A stretch of DNA of 64,000 bases, taken from contig JASANG010001244.1 in the NCBI GenBank assembly GCA_030248215.1, forward strand, positions 45,234 through 109,233. Reading direction: 5' to 3'. Position numbers and translations under genes: made by a program. Shown one piece after another: positions 34,228 through 45,068 of the stretch (position 1 is its first letter; every line of letters begins with the position of its first letter). Source of the stretch: Enoplolaimus lenunculus (Eukaryota; Nematoda; Enoplea; Enoplida; Thoracostomopsidae). The notes below the pieces were generated by a model. That model searched no databases. It worked only from the letters and a program-made list of their open reading frames with translations, and was not told where the DNA came from.

Positions 34228-34340
34228 CGTCATTGCAAGCTGGCCGCCGACTCACCAACGTAATTCTACGATCATATATGCGACCAGCGTTTGTTTCACC
34301 TAAAATCGAACAAACCAACCTTACCTGCCCAAATATTTAA
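34228..34340 (-). CDS. Candidate exon pair with a 25-nt intron
   Basis: On the minus strand, 34325-34340 (16 nt) is preceded by TTTCTCTGTTTCAG and followed by GTAAGG. Only 25 nt later CGATTTTAG precedes 34228-34299, which ends at a GTAAAT donor. Joined, they read LNIWAGETNAGRIYDRRI and on to RRPACND in one frame; unspliced, that frame hits a stop beside the first acceptor. No start, stop or further exon was found, and the protein is unrecognised. A 25-nt intron would be far shorter than the animal norm, so this may be partly chance. Confidence 0.35.
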
Positions 34341-34825
34341 CTGAAACAGAGAAAACGGATATTGAAGTATAAAAATTTACTAGATGTAACATAAAACCAC
34401 AGCCCAATGTTGCGTTCAACAAAAATTTGTTTTTATGTTTTTCAAATATTAAAAATAATTTATTTTTAGAAAATTGAAAGATTTTCCAAAAACAACGCTA
34501 TTTTTCAACGTTTTCTCGTTTGTGAAATATCTGTCGTAAAAATGTTTGCAAACAAATTTCGTAAAAATTCAATGGATTCTCTATCAAAAGACTTAAAATA
34601 TTAAAATTATTTGAATTTTATGGTCGCTGTGAAAAGGTACAGGGCTATCAATTGTAAACAAATTGAAATTACACCTAAGACGGCGATTAAGGGAAACCAA
34701 AATAGGGATGTGGTTTCCGGTCCTTTTGGCGGCCCGGCCTCCAAATTGAAAAATATTTGTATCCAATCAATAAGGTCGACATTGGCGAAATTTTACTGGC
34801 CCATGCTGCTAGTCTTTTACACCGA

Positions 34826-35052
34826 AGCCCGTATTCTCAAATGTATGTAAGCACCTTTCACCAGTTGCTGATATGTCCTGTAAGCTTCGGAACCAGCGCA
34901 TAGTGACGTTCAAAATTCAGCACACAGTTCGTGTTTTATTTGCCCTTACTTCTGTACCAATTTTGGTATCTGCAATTGTTGACGTTCGTTGGTTTGAAAT
35001 CCTATCGCTAATTGATTATAGGTGGTATACGCATTTAAGAATATTGGCCCTA
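34826..35052. mobile_element. Family-8 MITE
   Basis: CCCGTATTCTCAAATGTATG on the left and GCATTTAAGAATATTGGCCC on the right. Inside, ACCTTTCACCAGTTGCTGAT faces GCTAATTGATTATAGGTGG. Confidence 0.65.
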
Positions 35053-35208
35053 GAATAGGCTTGCTTCTAAAACGACGACTTGTTTGAAAATTATAAAAGC
35101 CACAAGAATATTTTTGAAAACGGGGAAGGTTCTTGTTGAAATCTTGACTAAATTTACTTGTGTACACATATAAGTTGCGACTTTAATAGGAAATCTGACA
35201 AACTTGGG

Positions 35209-35387
35209 CTAATGTAATGAATAGAGACGGAACAGTATTATAAGCATAGTCCTAAGAATAAGCCTAAGCCTAAGCCTAAGCCTAAGATTAAGCCTGAAGC
35301 CAAGCAAAAAAATCAGTCTAAAGCTTAAGCTTTACTCTATTGCAGTCCCACAGAAAAACGTTCCACTCCTGATCTTTTACGTGGGCC
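35209..35387. mobile_element. Family-1 MITE inserted in an open frame
   Basis: GGGCTAATGTAATGAATAGAG and the inverse of GGCCCACGTAAAAGATCAGG, with CAAACTT repeated at both edges as target duplication. The minus-strand frame that runs into it from 35522 would continue on the far side for 15 codons if the element were absent. Confidence 0.75.
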
Positions 35388-35522
35388 CAAACTTGTTGTT
35401 TGTGTTTTCAGAAGTTTTCCTACGCGGCGTTTCAATTTTGGTTCTTTACGCAAGATTTTAGAGTAACGCATAGGCATAACATTTTTGACTTCTGGTCGCA
35501 GTTTGTATGCTATCCGATGCAT
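35388..35522 (-). CDS. Candidate basic coding exon, unrecognised
   Basis: From an ATG at 35522 the minus strand encodes a Lys/Arg-rich stretch (RIAYKLRPEVKNVMPMRY, then KEPKLKRRVGKLLK) with non-repeat codon use. It is broken by the family-1 MITE at 35209-35387, beyond which the same frame goes on for about 15 codons to TAA. It could be a short gene or the relic of one disrupted by the insertion. No partner exon or family match was seen. Confidence 0.35.
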
Positions 35523-35655
35523 AGGTTAAGATTGTATTCCTCATTCAAAAAGTTTCGTTGTTGAATCAAATTTTCTCGACACGAGGCCCTACGAAGGCGC
35601 AGGCCGCGAATTTACGGTCTCACTGCCCGCGCCATTCTTATTTTCACCTCGACTC

Positions 35656-35856
35656 GGGCTCATGTAAAAATCAGGGGCGGAACGCTACCTGCACAACTGC
35701 CATAGAGTAAGCTTACGCTTTAGATTTTTATTTTATTTGCTTAGGCTTAGGTTTACGCGTAGATATAGGTATAAAGTTACTCTTAGGCTTAGGCTTAAGC
35801 TCATGTTTAGGAATATTCTTATACTACTTTTACGGCCCTGTTCTATACATTGGCCC
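35656..35856. mobile_element. Family-1 MITE
   Basis: GGGCTCATGTAAAAATCAGG and the inverse of GGGCCAATGTATAGAACAGG around TTAGGC hexamers and an AAGCTCATGTTTAGGAATATTC module. Confidence 0.75.
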
Positions 35857-36446
35857 GGACGCGTTTACTAGTGGATCCATCACTGATAATAAATACGTAC
35901 CACATAAAAACACACCCTCGCATTTTAAACAACACTCCATGCTTCGGCCGAGGAATATATTTGACAATTTAGTTACAAGTTGAGTAAATATTACACAAAA
36001 ATATATATTTTCACAAAATTTTCGACAGCCAGTTGTCAAACGACAGTTTATTCCCGTGTATATTGCAAAACGCAGTTGTAATACAAAGTTTAAGTCAACC
36101 AAACTTTGAAAATTCATTGTTTTTTAACTCTGCCGTTTCATAAAATTTTTTATTAATTTCGTACATTTTATGCGCAGTCGGTAAAACATCGGTTGAAATT
36201 TGGAACAAATTGAATATCATAGTTGAACTTTATTTTTAAGTTTGAGTCAACTCCGAGTCCGAGCGCTCCGGTTGAGTCATAAAATAACTTTTTAGTTTTT
36301 AATATGCAAATTCGAAAAAGATATCACTAATTTTAGCTAAAATATAACACGATGACGCATAGCGGAATGTATACATTTCACCTTTTGTGGTGTTTATCAA
36401 CTGGTTAGTTTCAGTAACTTGCGTATGTATCGGTGTCAAAATTGTA

Positions 36447-36645
36447 GCCCATGTAAAGATCAGAGGCGAAACGTTTTTCTGTGGGACTGCTATAAAGGAA
36501 GCTAAAGCTTTAGATATATAGTTTTCGCTTAGCTTAGGCTTAGGTTTAAGCTTTGGTATAGGCTCATTGTTACGTTTAGGTGTGGGATTAGGCTTGCGCT
36601 TTGGAATATGCTTATACTACTGTTGCGGCTCTGTTCTATACATTC
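36447..36645. mobile_element. Family-1 MITE
   Basis: AGCCCATGTAAAGATCAGAGG and the inverse of GAATGTATAGAACAGAGCC. Many hexamers here have changed to TTTGG or TTACG. Confidence 0.65.
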
Positions 36646-36778
36646 ATTAAAAATATAACGAAGTCAAATGGTAACGTGTGAGCGACATAAAATGAGCACC
36701 ATTAACAAACTCGTAAAATTTTAATATATATTTTTATACATTCAATTATTTGTATGAAACCAAATCTCAACCCAGGGT

Positions 36779-36999
36779 CCGTATTCTCAAATGTGTGCAG
36801 CACCTATGACCAGTTCGGGATAGATCTTGTCACTTTCAAAGCAGTGAATGCTGATACTTAAAATTCGGCAGATTTTTCGCATATGATTTGCTCTACTCTT
36901 GCAATAATTTCTAGTTTTCAACAACTGCAATAGTTAGTGAGTTTTAAAACCTATTACTAACTGATAATAGTTGCTATACGCATTTAAGAATATAGGGCC
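36779..36999. mobile_element. Family-8 MITE, 3' of the SAM synthetase gene
   Basis: GTCCGTATTCTCAAATGTG on the left and ACGCATTTAAGAATATAGGGCC on the right. It lies 56 bp past the SAM synthetase stop codon, so the 3' UTR is either very short or runs into it. Confidence 0.7.
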
Positions 37000-37054
37000 C
37001 AAATTCGAGTTCGTTCTCAATGTTACGCCAACCAACTCTGGTTCAATGACTCGA

Positions 37055-40000
37055 TCAAATCAGGGTTTTTGTTTCAATGCACAAGTCGGTTATCGATTCG
37101 GTTTTGGTATTTTCGTTGGCAGCTTTTAGCTTTTCGGCAATTTCATCCGAATACGTCAGCAAACGTGGTTGTTCCCACGGGAATTTGGCGTTGCCAAAAT
37201 GACCATTTTCAGCTGTTTCTTCATAGATCGACTTACGCAAGTCGAGCTCTCTAAAACATTGCACTCAAACCAATTTTCTCGTCTGTTCGCAACACAGCTT
37301 ATAGAGTATGTTTCAGGATTTAGGCTGATTGTTACACTAAAGGCGTAGGGTTAAATTTATTTTTGACGCCGATGCTAAAGCTAATGCTTTCGCTTAGAAA
37401 GAGGGTTTAGGCTGTATGTGACACCGCTAAAATGAGACTGGCTTCAGTTTATCGCAAATTCCTAAAATAGTTTCTAGTTTCGCGGGTATTAATCTAAGCG
37501 TTCGCGTTGCTCCTAGAATTTTAGTGGGTATATACAATAATCTCGGTATGTGTTTGGTGTCAACCGCAATTTTTGTTTCGCACTGAGTATATTTGCCAAC
37601 GCGATACACCGCTCGATTACTGTACTGGTTACATCGATGGAAAGACTGTTCGTCTACTAACTCGAATATCATTGGTCCGAGGCCAGGGCCGTGGTTACGG
37701 TTGCCGGCTAATGTTATACGTTTAGGGGCGTAACAGTAGATTAAGCGTATTCCTACGCATACACCTAAAGCGTTGCAAAAATGTATTCCTAAGCTTAAGA
37801 AAACAATGTAATCTAGAATCTAAACCTACTCTTTCAAACACCCACCACAAATCTGGACGCCCCTAAAAGTAACGTCAGGTTGCCTAACTCCAAAAGTAGT
37901 TAAAAGTTTAAATTTTTTAACTACAATTCTTCCACGATATTAAAACCCTACTTAAAATGCAATGTACCAGACATTTACATATTTTCAATAGCAGAAACCA
38001 GAAACGTTTGGTTATACACCGTTTATATGAATGCCGTTCAACCCGTGGCGCCGATTAGTTCGAATTGTAGTAAAATCGAATTGACTTGCCTCATGATTAC
38101 CCCAGGTCGCAAGTCAAAATTATTTTTGACAATTTCCAAAAGTTCAACTTCACTCAACGGTGACGTTCCATACGCGTTGATCATTATCGACAGCGGTTCT
38201 GCAACTCCGATGGCGTACGACAGCTGGAACAAACAACAAAAATATTAGCAAACAAACAAACAAACAAATAAATAAATAAATAAACAAACAAACAAACAAA
38301 CAAACAAACAAATAAACAAACAAATAAACAAAGAAACAAACAAACCAGCGAACCATTCTTACGCTTTGTAACAAAATTAGCCAATGTAAAGAACAGGGGT
38401 GGTACAGTATTATAAAGCATATTCCTAAGCAAATGAGCATTTTCCTATGCCTAAGCCTAAGCCTAAGCCGAACAAAAAATTAGTCCAAAGCTTAAGCTTA
38501 CTCTTTTCCAGTCGTACAGAAAAACGTTCCGCCCCTGACCTTTAATACATGAGCCACAAAATTGAAGAAAGTTTCTGCCGCTATCCGGCTGATAAATGTT
38601 GGCACACAGGTCATCCACCCAAACAGCGACCGAAATCAAAATGTTTTATGGATTTATAGTACTAAAATGGCGTTAGGCGTTTCGCTTTTTTCTCACTCGC
38701 AAGGTATTTCACTATTATATATCGCACAGCCCTACGGTAGAAATTTTGGGGATCCGCTCCTGGTTTCAATCCATCCTGTGTACTATGCTACGGTGCGGTT
38801 GCTGTGGTTTACCTCGATTCAGATTAGTATGTTAATCCGCCGGATAATCCTGGATTCGATCGCTGACAAATCGCTGCGAATTACCTGAACAAGGCACCGT
38901 TTGCACAATTTCGCAACGACCAACGATTTTGCCACCCAACGTGCGGCGTAGGCTGCGGATCGGTCCACTTTCGATGGATCTTTGCCCGAGAATGCACCAC
39001 CGCCATGAGCTCCCCAACCTCCGTATGTATCCACGATGATTTTTCGACCGGTCAAACCAGCGTCTCCCTGTAAGATAACAAAAACGGTTGTCAACAATAT
39101 ATTCAGTTGTAACACACACATATATATGTATATATATGTCTTTATATATGTATGTATATCTATATCTATATATAAATATATACATACATATATATAGTTG
39201 ATTTTCACTCTGAGTTGAGATGACTCTGGGTGAGTTGACTAATTAACTCAGAATGAATTGAATCAACTCAGAATTCTGAGTTCTGAAAGTCCTAACTCAG
39301 TCTGAGTAATTCAATTCATCCTGAGTTAAAATCAACTCGCTGAAATTTATAGTGTTTGTATATATCAATCATTCAGCTGTGCAACTCGCCGCAGTCCCTG
39401 ATTTTATTTCTTTCCAAGACTTCAAATTCAAGCAACTTAATTACCACTTATCACAGCTCCGTAGAGGCGGCTGGTAAGGACTTACCATTGGACCGCCAAC
39501 AGTGAACATGCCACATGGATTGATGTGAAAAATTGTGGAGTCGTCGATAAGTTCGTTAGGCAACACCGCAAGTATGACTTGATTCATAACCGATTCACGC
39601 AAATCGTCCAGCGAAATCATGTTCGAATGCTGTGTACTCACAACAACCGTATGTATTCGAATGGGGACACACGCTCCGTTGACCATACGATACTGGATGG
39701 TTACCTGAAGACAATTGGGTTTCGAGATATTAAATCGAATATAATTAACCTTTAGGCTTTGGCTTAGATAGATTGATAGACGGAGAAGATAATATATATA
39801 CCTTGAGAAGAAAATTTACTGGTAAGTGGCACAAACATTAATAAAGCAAGGTATAAGGATTACCAAATAGGAAAAGCACAATAACGTTTTTGTTGTGCAC
39901 AATCACAAAACCAACTCAAAATTTGTGTTTCATACTTGAAAAAAATCACAGCAAACATCGAAATCTTAACGGGTTTGTGTCTTGTATAACTATATGACTG

Positions 40001-43000
40001 AAGATAACCAAAAATGTCTCTAACGGCATTGTAGAACGTATTCTACAAAGGCATTTTTCTTCATAAAATTTATGGCCGGTATAAAACGGCCTGATGAAGT
40101 GTGCAGACTTTGAAAAGCCTATTAATACACTGGCATCTCTTGTGCGATATTCATTTACTGCACATCAGTCTTAAAGTACTTGCTTTAGATTCTAGGTACT
40201 AAAAAGCGAATGTTTTACCTGGAGCCGTTGCTCCAGACCGAGGTTTAGACTCGAATTGCTATGTTGAGTTTAGGCTTAAGTTTAGACACATGCACAGGCT
40301 TCAGTTTTGCTTAGGCTTAGGCTTAGGCTTCGGAAATATAATATCAAGAGAAAAAAACAAAATTAACAAAAATTTAAACAAATGTAAACTCAACAAGTCG
40401 CAAACGCACCTTACGGCCCCTGCCGTCATTATTTTTGTTTACAAACCCATCATATGTACGTCATTCCGTTCAGCGTTAACCACATGACGTCATAATCGTC
40501 ATTTTGCAACTTTCTCTCAAATACGGCAAAAATCACTATTAATTTTTGTAAAATCTAAAAAAAACTAATATTTCAAAACAAAAATATTAAAATTTTCAAA
40601 ACGAACCTGTGATTTTGAATCCGGTCGAATATGCAACAATTCACCGCCGCGTCGAAGTCGATGCAGGCGTTCGTTGAGCGCATGAGCGAGTTGCAACGTA
40701 AGAGGCATCGCGTCTTCGGTTTCGTTTGTTGCGTAACCAAACATAATTCCCTAAAAGCAATAAAGTAAATGCGAACAGTTTGCGATGTCTCTTGGCCAAA
40801 AAAACTCCAAAAAGTTTTTTCAAAACTTGGATTTGATAATCGAACCATTTTGTCGTTGACTAAAACATAATAAACTATACCTGATCACCAGCGCCCATAT
40901 CCTCTTCAGATCTGTTTAAATGAACACCAGCCGCAATTTCTGCTGCTTGTTCTTCGAGTGCAACCAACACATTGCAAGTTTTGTAGTCGAATCCTATAAA
41001 ACAAACAATAAGTTTAAATTATTTTTTTAAATTTTTGCATGAAAATAGAATTGAGTTTAAAATCTCACAACTGAACAAGTGATCAGCATATAAAAGTACG
41101 GGACAATTAAATTTTTGCATGAAAATAGAATTGAGTTTAAAATCTCACAACTGAACAAGTGATCAGCATATAAAAGTACGGGACAATTAAATTTTTGCAT
41201 GAAAATAGAATTGAGTTTAAAATCTCACAACTGAACAAGTGATCAGCATATAAAAGTACGGGACAATTAAATTTTTGCATGAAAATAGAATTGAGTTTAA
41301 AATCTCACAACTGAACAAGTGATCAGCATATAAAAGTACGGGACAAATGAAACTGAAATAAACTACATAAACTGTTGAAAATATGCAAAAAACCTTAAAT
41401 GACGTATAATAACTTTTACTGCAATCGTCATGACCAATTTTTGTAATAACCCCTTCGCCAACAAAATGACGCTAACCTTTGCTGTAATCGTCGTTAAAAA
41501 AATTATAATGACGTTAACAATTACTGCAATCGTCATAGCCAACTTTTCTAACAACCCACCGGCCAAAAAAATCAAAATGACGTTAACGTTTAACTGCAAT
41601 CGTCATATAAAATCAAAATGAAGCTAACCTTTACTGTGAATCGTCTTAAAAATCAAAATAACGTTAACCTTTACTGCAGTCGTCATAGCCAACTTTTCTA
41701 ACAACCCACCGGCCAAAAAAATCAAAATGACGTTAACCTTTAACTGCAAGCGTCATATAAAATCAAAATGACGTTAACCTCTAACTGCAATCGTCATATA
41801 CAATCAAAATGACGTTAACCTTTAACTGCAATCGTCATAGAAATCAAAATGACGCTAACCTTTACTGCAATCGTCGTAGCCAATTTTTCTAACGACCCCT
41901 CGAACCAACTTTTGATAATCGACAACCGCTTGACTAGTAATTTCACCAAGCAACATAATCATTCCTGTCTTGGTTACGCATTCTTTAAAAACAAATATAA
42001 ACCGATATGCAAAAGGTAAACGTGGAATAGGGGCAGCACTGTTGCAGCAACCAGCAACTCAAAAGCCAAATCTACGGAACCGAGTCGCGTTGCTTGAAAA
42101 ATCGTTGTAGTTGCTGTAAATTTTTTATAAATATCCTCTGTTAAAATGGATATATTCCCGCAAAACTTCAAAACGTCTTAATTAGCCCTTCAAAAAATGA
42201 GTGGTTCAATCGCGCCAGCCCCGTCCTAAGACACACCCGTAGCCAGGTCACCCTTGCTTTATGGGCTAAACATTTTTAGCAGGGGCACACAAGAGTTTTC
42301 GATGGCACACAAACAAGGTTAAAGCTCTTCTACGACGAGATGAACTTCTTCCAGGAGGGGCTGAATCCTCTCTGGGCCAACATTTAGCTACCGACCCGTC
42401 CTAAGATCACTGCTCAAAGAATTGTTTTTATTGAATCAGGTTTAACTTGCATCTGGATGACGCAACCGATAAGTTTGTCTAGAATTTACCTAAGTTATTA
42501 TTCCGTATACTGGCCCATGTATAGAACACGGCCGGAACAGTAGTATAAGCAAATTCCTAAGCCTAAGCCTAACCTAAGCCTAAGCCTAAGCGTATGGATG
42601 AGCCTATTCCTAAGCCTAAGCCTGAGCCTAAGCCTAAGCGAAAACATTAGGCTAAAGCTTAAACTGACTCTATTATAGCCCATCCGGAAAACGATCCGGC
42701 CCTGTTCTATACATGGACCCGTATACTTAAGACAGGCATAAATTTAAGATCAACAGTATCAAACCATCGTACAATGATCCTCATCTCTAAGCTATTCCTT
42801 TGGTTCGTAACTTGAACAAATATATGCAAATTTCAACGTACCGCAAGCGACTTTAGCGTGTGGATCTTGTTTCAAATGAGCATCAAGTACGGCATCGCTG
42901 ATTTGGTCGCACATTTTATCTAAAATTAACACAAATATTTATATATATATATAATTCAATATATTATATAGAGGTATATTTATTTATCTACACTCTGAAA

Positions 43001-43971
43001 GCTAAACTAAGTCAATTTAAGCTTAACCTAATCTGGCAGTATTAAACTAACTTTTTAGATTAACAAAAGTATTAACTCTCTGTAAAAACACTCTAATTAA
43101 AATACTATAGTTATATTTTTACTAACTGTTTTAAGTATAAGTGTACTATATATTGAGTTAAAATCTTTGCTTAAATAATGTAAATAAGTAAAACTATTGC
43201 TGTCATTCCCTGATTAATTAAGTAAATGTAAAGCTAGAAACTTTGTGTTTGCTTAAAATTAAGTGAAACTTTGCCAAGCACCATAGTAAGTAAAACCGAT
43301 ACTTAATTCGGCAACAGTTTTACTTAATTTTAAGTATATTTTTAGTGAGTGGAAGCTTATGCTAAAACTCATTTGGTATCTCAATAAATTCTAAAAACTA
43401 CATAGTTTCTGAGAACCAACTAAAGCTTAAACCAAAACTAAACTTAGCCTAAACTCGCTCTAAACTTAAAATATGTTAGTTTAAAATGAACTAAAATTAT
43501 ATTTGTTTGCTAGTCCGTCCAGCAATTTACATTTTACTTCACATCATATTGAAGTTTAGTGTAATTTAAGTTTAAGTTGTTAGAAAGATATACACATAAA
43601 TATATAATTATATACATGCCTTATTTTCAACCATGTCGCCTCTTGACCGTCCATCCTTATTCCCAAGTCTAAGCCGAAGCCTAAGCCTACGCCTAAGCGA
43701 GAGAATGAGCATACTCCTAAGTCTAAGCTTAAGCCCCTGTCTAAGCCAAGCAAAAAAAATTAGTCTAAAACCTAAGCTTTACTCTATTCTATCCCCACAA
43801 AAAAACGTTCCGCCCCTGGTCTTTACATGATCCGGTCTATCTTTCAATCACGTTCCCATCTAAGCTTACTTAATCCACAGCTTTACCTGGATGTCCTTCG
43901 CTGACACTTTCAGATGTAAACAAGAAGTCATCGGGTCCCATCAGCGCTGGCTGAGTTGCAGTGCTTCCCAT
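37055..43971 (-). CDS. MAT2A: S-adenosylmethionine synthetase (methionine adenosyltransferase)
   Basis: The enzyme makes S-adenosylmethionine from methionine and ATP in the cytosol, the source of most methyl groups. Nine exons: 43887-43971, 42842-42919, 41860-41982, 40881-40993, 40607-40750, 39486-39704, 38885-39067, 38090-38223, 37055-37250. Phases match throughout; 1275 bases give 424 residues, against about 395 for vertebrate enzymes, the excess being a polar C-terminal tail. Signature lines are in order: [21 protein letters not shown] (split over exons 1-2), [81 protein letters not shown], the phosphate loop [39 protein letters not shown] and GHFG. The start ATG is in ACCATGG. Intron 8 is GC-AG. 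Intron 3 is nearly all tandem repeats. The symbol is by homology; the gene looks intact. Confidence 0.96.
37709..37877. mobile_element. Family-2 MITE in SAM synthetase intron 8
   Basis: TAATGTTATACGTTTAGGGG and the inverse of CCTGACGTTACTTTTAGGGG, with the GTTGCAAAAATG module and ATCTAGAATCTAAACC. Confidence 0.7.
38084..38089 (-). other. Non-canonical GC splice donor, SAM synthetase exon 8
   Basis: The minus strand reads ATGAG|GCAAGT. Using the GC donor joins AG to the A that starts exon 9 and gives Val-Ile-Met-Arg-Glu-Leu-Asp-Leu, which matches the conserved VIVRDLDL of the family without gap or stop. No GT donor nearby keeps that frame and text. AG|GCAAGT is the usual strong context for GC-AG introns. 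Confidence 0.85.
38248..38345. repeat. (AAAC/AAAT)n microsatellite
   Basis: About 98 bp of tetranucleotide repeat (AAACAAACAAACAAATAAAT) directly beside the acceptor of SAM synthetase exon 8. The long frames on the minus strand here (FVCLFVCLF) are artefacts of it. Confidence 0.9.
38378..38556. mobile_element. Family-1 MITE in SAM synthetase intron 7
   Basis: TAGCCAATGTAAAGAACAGG and the inverse of GGCTCATGTATTAAAGGTCAGG, CCTAAG strand. Confidence 0.75.
39112..39357. repeat. Microsatellite plus truncated family-4 MITE
   Basis: Irregular TATATG/TATC repeats run from 39112 to 39195 and abut the right two thirds of a family-4 copy (GTTGATTTTCACTCTGAG to AAATTTATAGTG) inside SAM synthetase intron 6. 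Confidence 0.7.
41030..41345. repeat. 80-bp tandem array, four copies
   Basis: The unit starts AATTTTTGCATGAAAATAG and ends AGTACGGGACAATTA. Copies start at 41030, 41110, 41190 and 41270 and look identical in the overlapping parts, so the expansion is recent. It lies in SAM synthetase intron 3. Confidence 0.95.
41415..41859. repeat. Tandem array of SAM synthetase exon 3 end plus splice donor
   Basis: Nine extra copies of the last part of exon 3 with its donor lie in the intron just after it. On the minus strand the exon ends GGCTACGACGATTGCAGTAAAG|GTTAGC; the copies read GGCTATGACGATTGCAGTAAAGGTTAACG or shorter, some with an added T. Short units are 38-42 bp. Three copies (near 41415, 41520 and 41668) are longer and include the coding words for Val-Val-Arg-Lys upstream. 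Copy ends occur near 41425, 41487, 41529, 41601, 41640, 41679, 41750, 41788 and 41829; the true exon is at 41870. Confidence 0.9.
42236..42405. mobile_element. Family-7 MITE in SAM synthetase intron 2
   Basis: CCCGTAGCCAGGTCACCC and the inverse-like ATTTAGCTACCGACCC, carrying the TTTTTAGCAGGGGC and AACAAGGTTAAAGC lines in the opposite orientation to the other copies. Confidence 0.5.
42513..42720. mobile_element. Family-1 MITE in SAM synthetase intron 2
   Basis: GGCCCATGTATAGAACACGG and the inverse of GGTCCATGTATAGAACAGG, with a clean CCTAAG array split by a GTATGGATGAGCCTATTCC module. It is the same TATAGAAC sub-type as the copy at 440-605. Confidence 0.8.
42989..43592. mobile_element. Family-6 MITE, long copy, SAM synthetase intron 1
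   Basis: It begins CACTCTGAAAGCTAAACTAAG, ends TTAAGTTGTTAGAAAG, and shares the line AATCTGGCAGTATTAAACTAAC with the copy at 20787-21139. It is nearly twice as long as that copy. Confidence 0.65.
43640..43835. mobile_element. Family-1 MITE in SAM synthetase intron 1
   Basis: Hexamers with the GAGAATGAGCATACTCC module and the right end, inverse of CATGTAAAGACCAGGGGCGG, are clear. The left end is degraded (CGCCTCTTGACCGTCC). Confidence 0.6.
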
Positions 43972-43987
43972 GGTTCAAAACGCTGAA
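43972..43987 (-). promoter_or_regulatory. Splice acceptor just before the SAM synthetase start
   Basis: The minus strand reads CCTTACGTTTCAG|CGTTTTGAACCATGG, a convincing acceptor 13 bases before the ATG. It implies either an upstream 5' UTR exon or a spliced-leader acceptor; both are compatible with the sequence. Confidence 0.5.
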
Positions 43988-44320
43988 ACGTAAGGGTCAG
44001 TATTAGTAGGTTTATCGTTATGACCAGTAGGTGATTAGTCTTGTACGCTTTTGAACGTAGAAATCAACCTTTGGCAATTTTTGGGGATCCAAAAAATAGT
44101 ACAAGTGAATCTACTACAATTCGTCGCCCGACAACTTATCGACCAACAGTGTCCTATACAGTCTATGTACAAATTTAAACATGATCCCAAGTGTAAATCC
44201 CTAAGCCTAAGCATAAGCATAATATGATGTGCGAGGAATCGCCGAGTCGATGAAATTTCGGATTACAACTTGTCGAGCGACGAATTGCCGTGATACCATT
44301 ACAGATACTCTATATATCAT

Positions 44321-44466
44321 TTGGCCAGTGCTAAGAGGCGTAAAAGTAAATTAAGCGTATTCCTAAGCCTAAGCCTAAGCCTGAGCAAAAACATGTAATA
44401 AAATCTAAAGCTGCTCTTTTATAAACCCACCAGAAGCCTGGACGCCCCTTAAAGTAACATGGGCCT
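44321..44466. mobile_element. Family-2 MITE
   Basis: TTGGCCAGTGCTAAGAGGCG and the inverse of GGCCCATGTTACTTTAAGG, short hexamer core. A worn family-10 segment (ATTCGTCGCCCGACAACTTA) lies just before it at about 44110-44300. Confidence 0.75.
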
Positions 44467-44690
44467 ATCATTTTATGCACACATGAAATTTAAAAAGAAG
44501 TTTTAGCTTCAAAACTTTAGGCTTGAAAACAGAAAATCAAATCGGAAATGGTGTGTATTTCTACAAAACTAAAGTCTTCAAACACTATTTATACATACAG
44601 TTGCCGTGGAATTTGGCTTGGCAGGCCTCGGTGTAACAGGCCGATTTTCTTCCGGCTGATCCTTCATCCCGGAAACACTTGTCTATACAG

Positions 44691-45068
44691 TGGCGGATCC
44701 AGGATTTCAAAATGGGGGAGCCAAAATTTCACAGGTAATAAACTATTTTTGACCCATACTGTAGTGACCCAAATAAGAGGGGGGTCCCCATTTTGAGTCC
44801 CAATTAATAAGACTCCGTATCCCTAATAAGAATCCGTAAGCGGGTGAAGTCCTTAAGCACTTGCTTATTGTCCATAAATGTCTATTATCTCTAATGTAGT
44901 GCATAAATGACTCCAGGGCCAAGAAACTTTAAAGCGTGCTTACACTATTGTGTATAAAACATAGAAATAAACAGCGTAGAACAGCAATTGACACTATATA
45001 ATTTTTGTCAAGATGCTGTTGGGGGGACCACGGACGGGGTGGCACCTCCCGTGGATCCGCCATTGTGT
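44691..45068. mobile_element. hAT-like MITE, CAGTGGCGGATCCAGG ends, with nested family 3
   Basis: CAGTGGCGGATCCAGGA on the left and GTGGATCCGCCATTG on the right lie between TGTCTATA and TGTCTATG, an 8-bp duplication with 7 matches. A family-3 element (CTGTAGTGACCCAAATAAG onward) has inserted at about 44760, and its right end is missing. A related solo end, CAGTGGCGGATCCAGAA, is at 18965. Confidence 0.8.

Noticed and set aside
38150-38440. Phe/Leu/Cys-Val repeat frame resembling a membrane protein
   Set aside because: It is the AAAC/AAAT microsatellite read on the minus strand.
41363-41621. Hydrophobic frames on both strands in SAM synthetase intron 3
   Set aside because: They are out-of-frame readings of the exon-3-derived tandem array.
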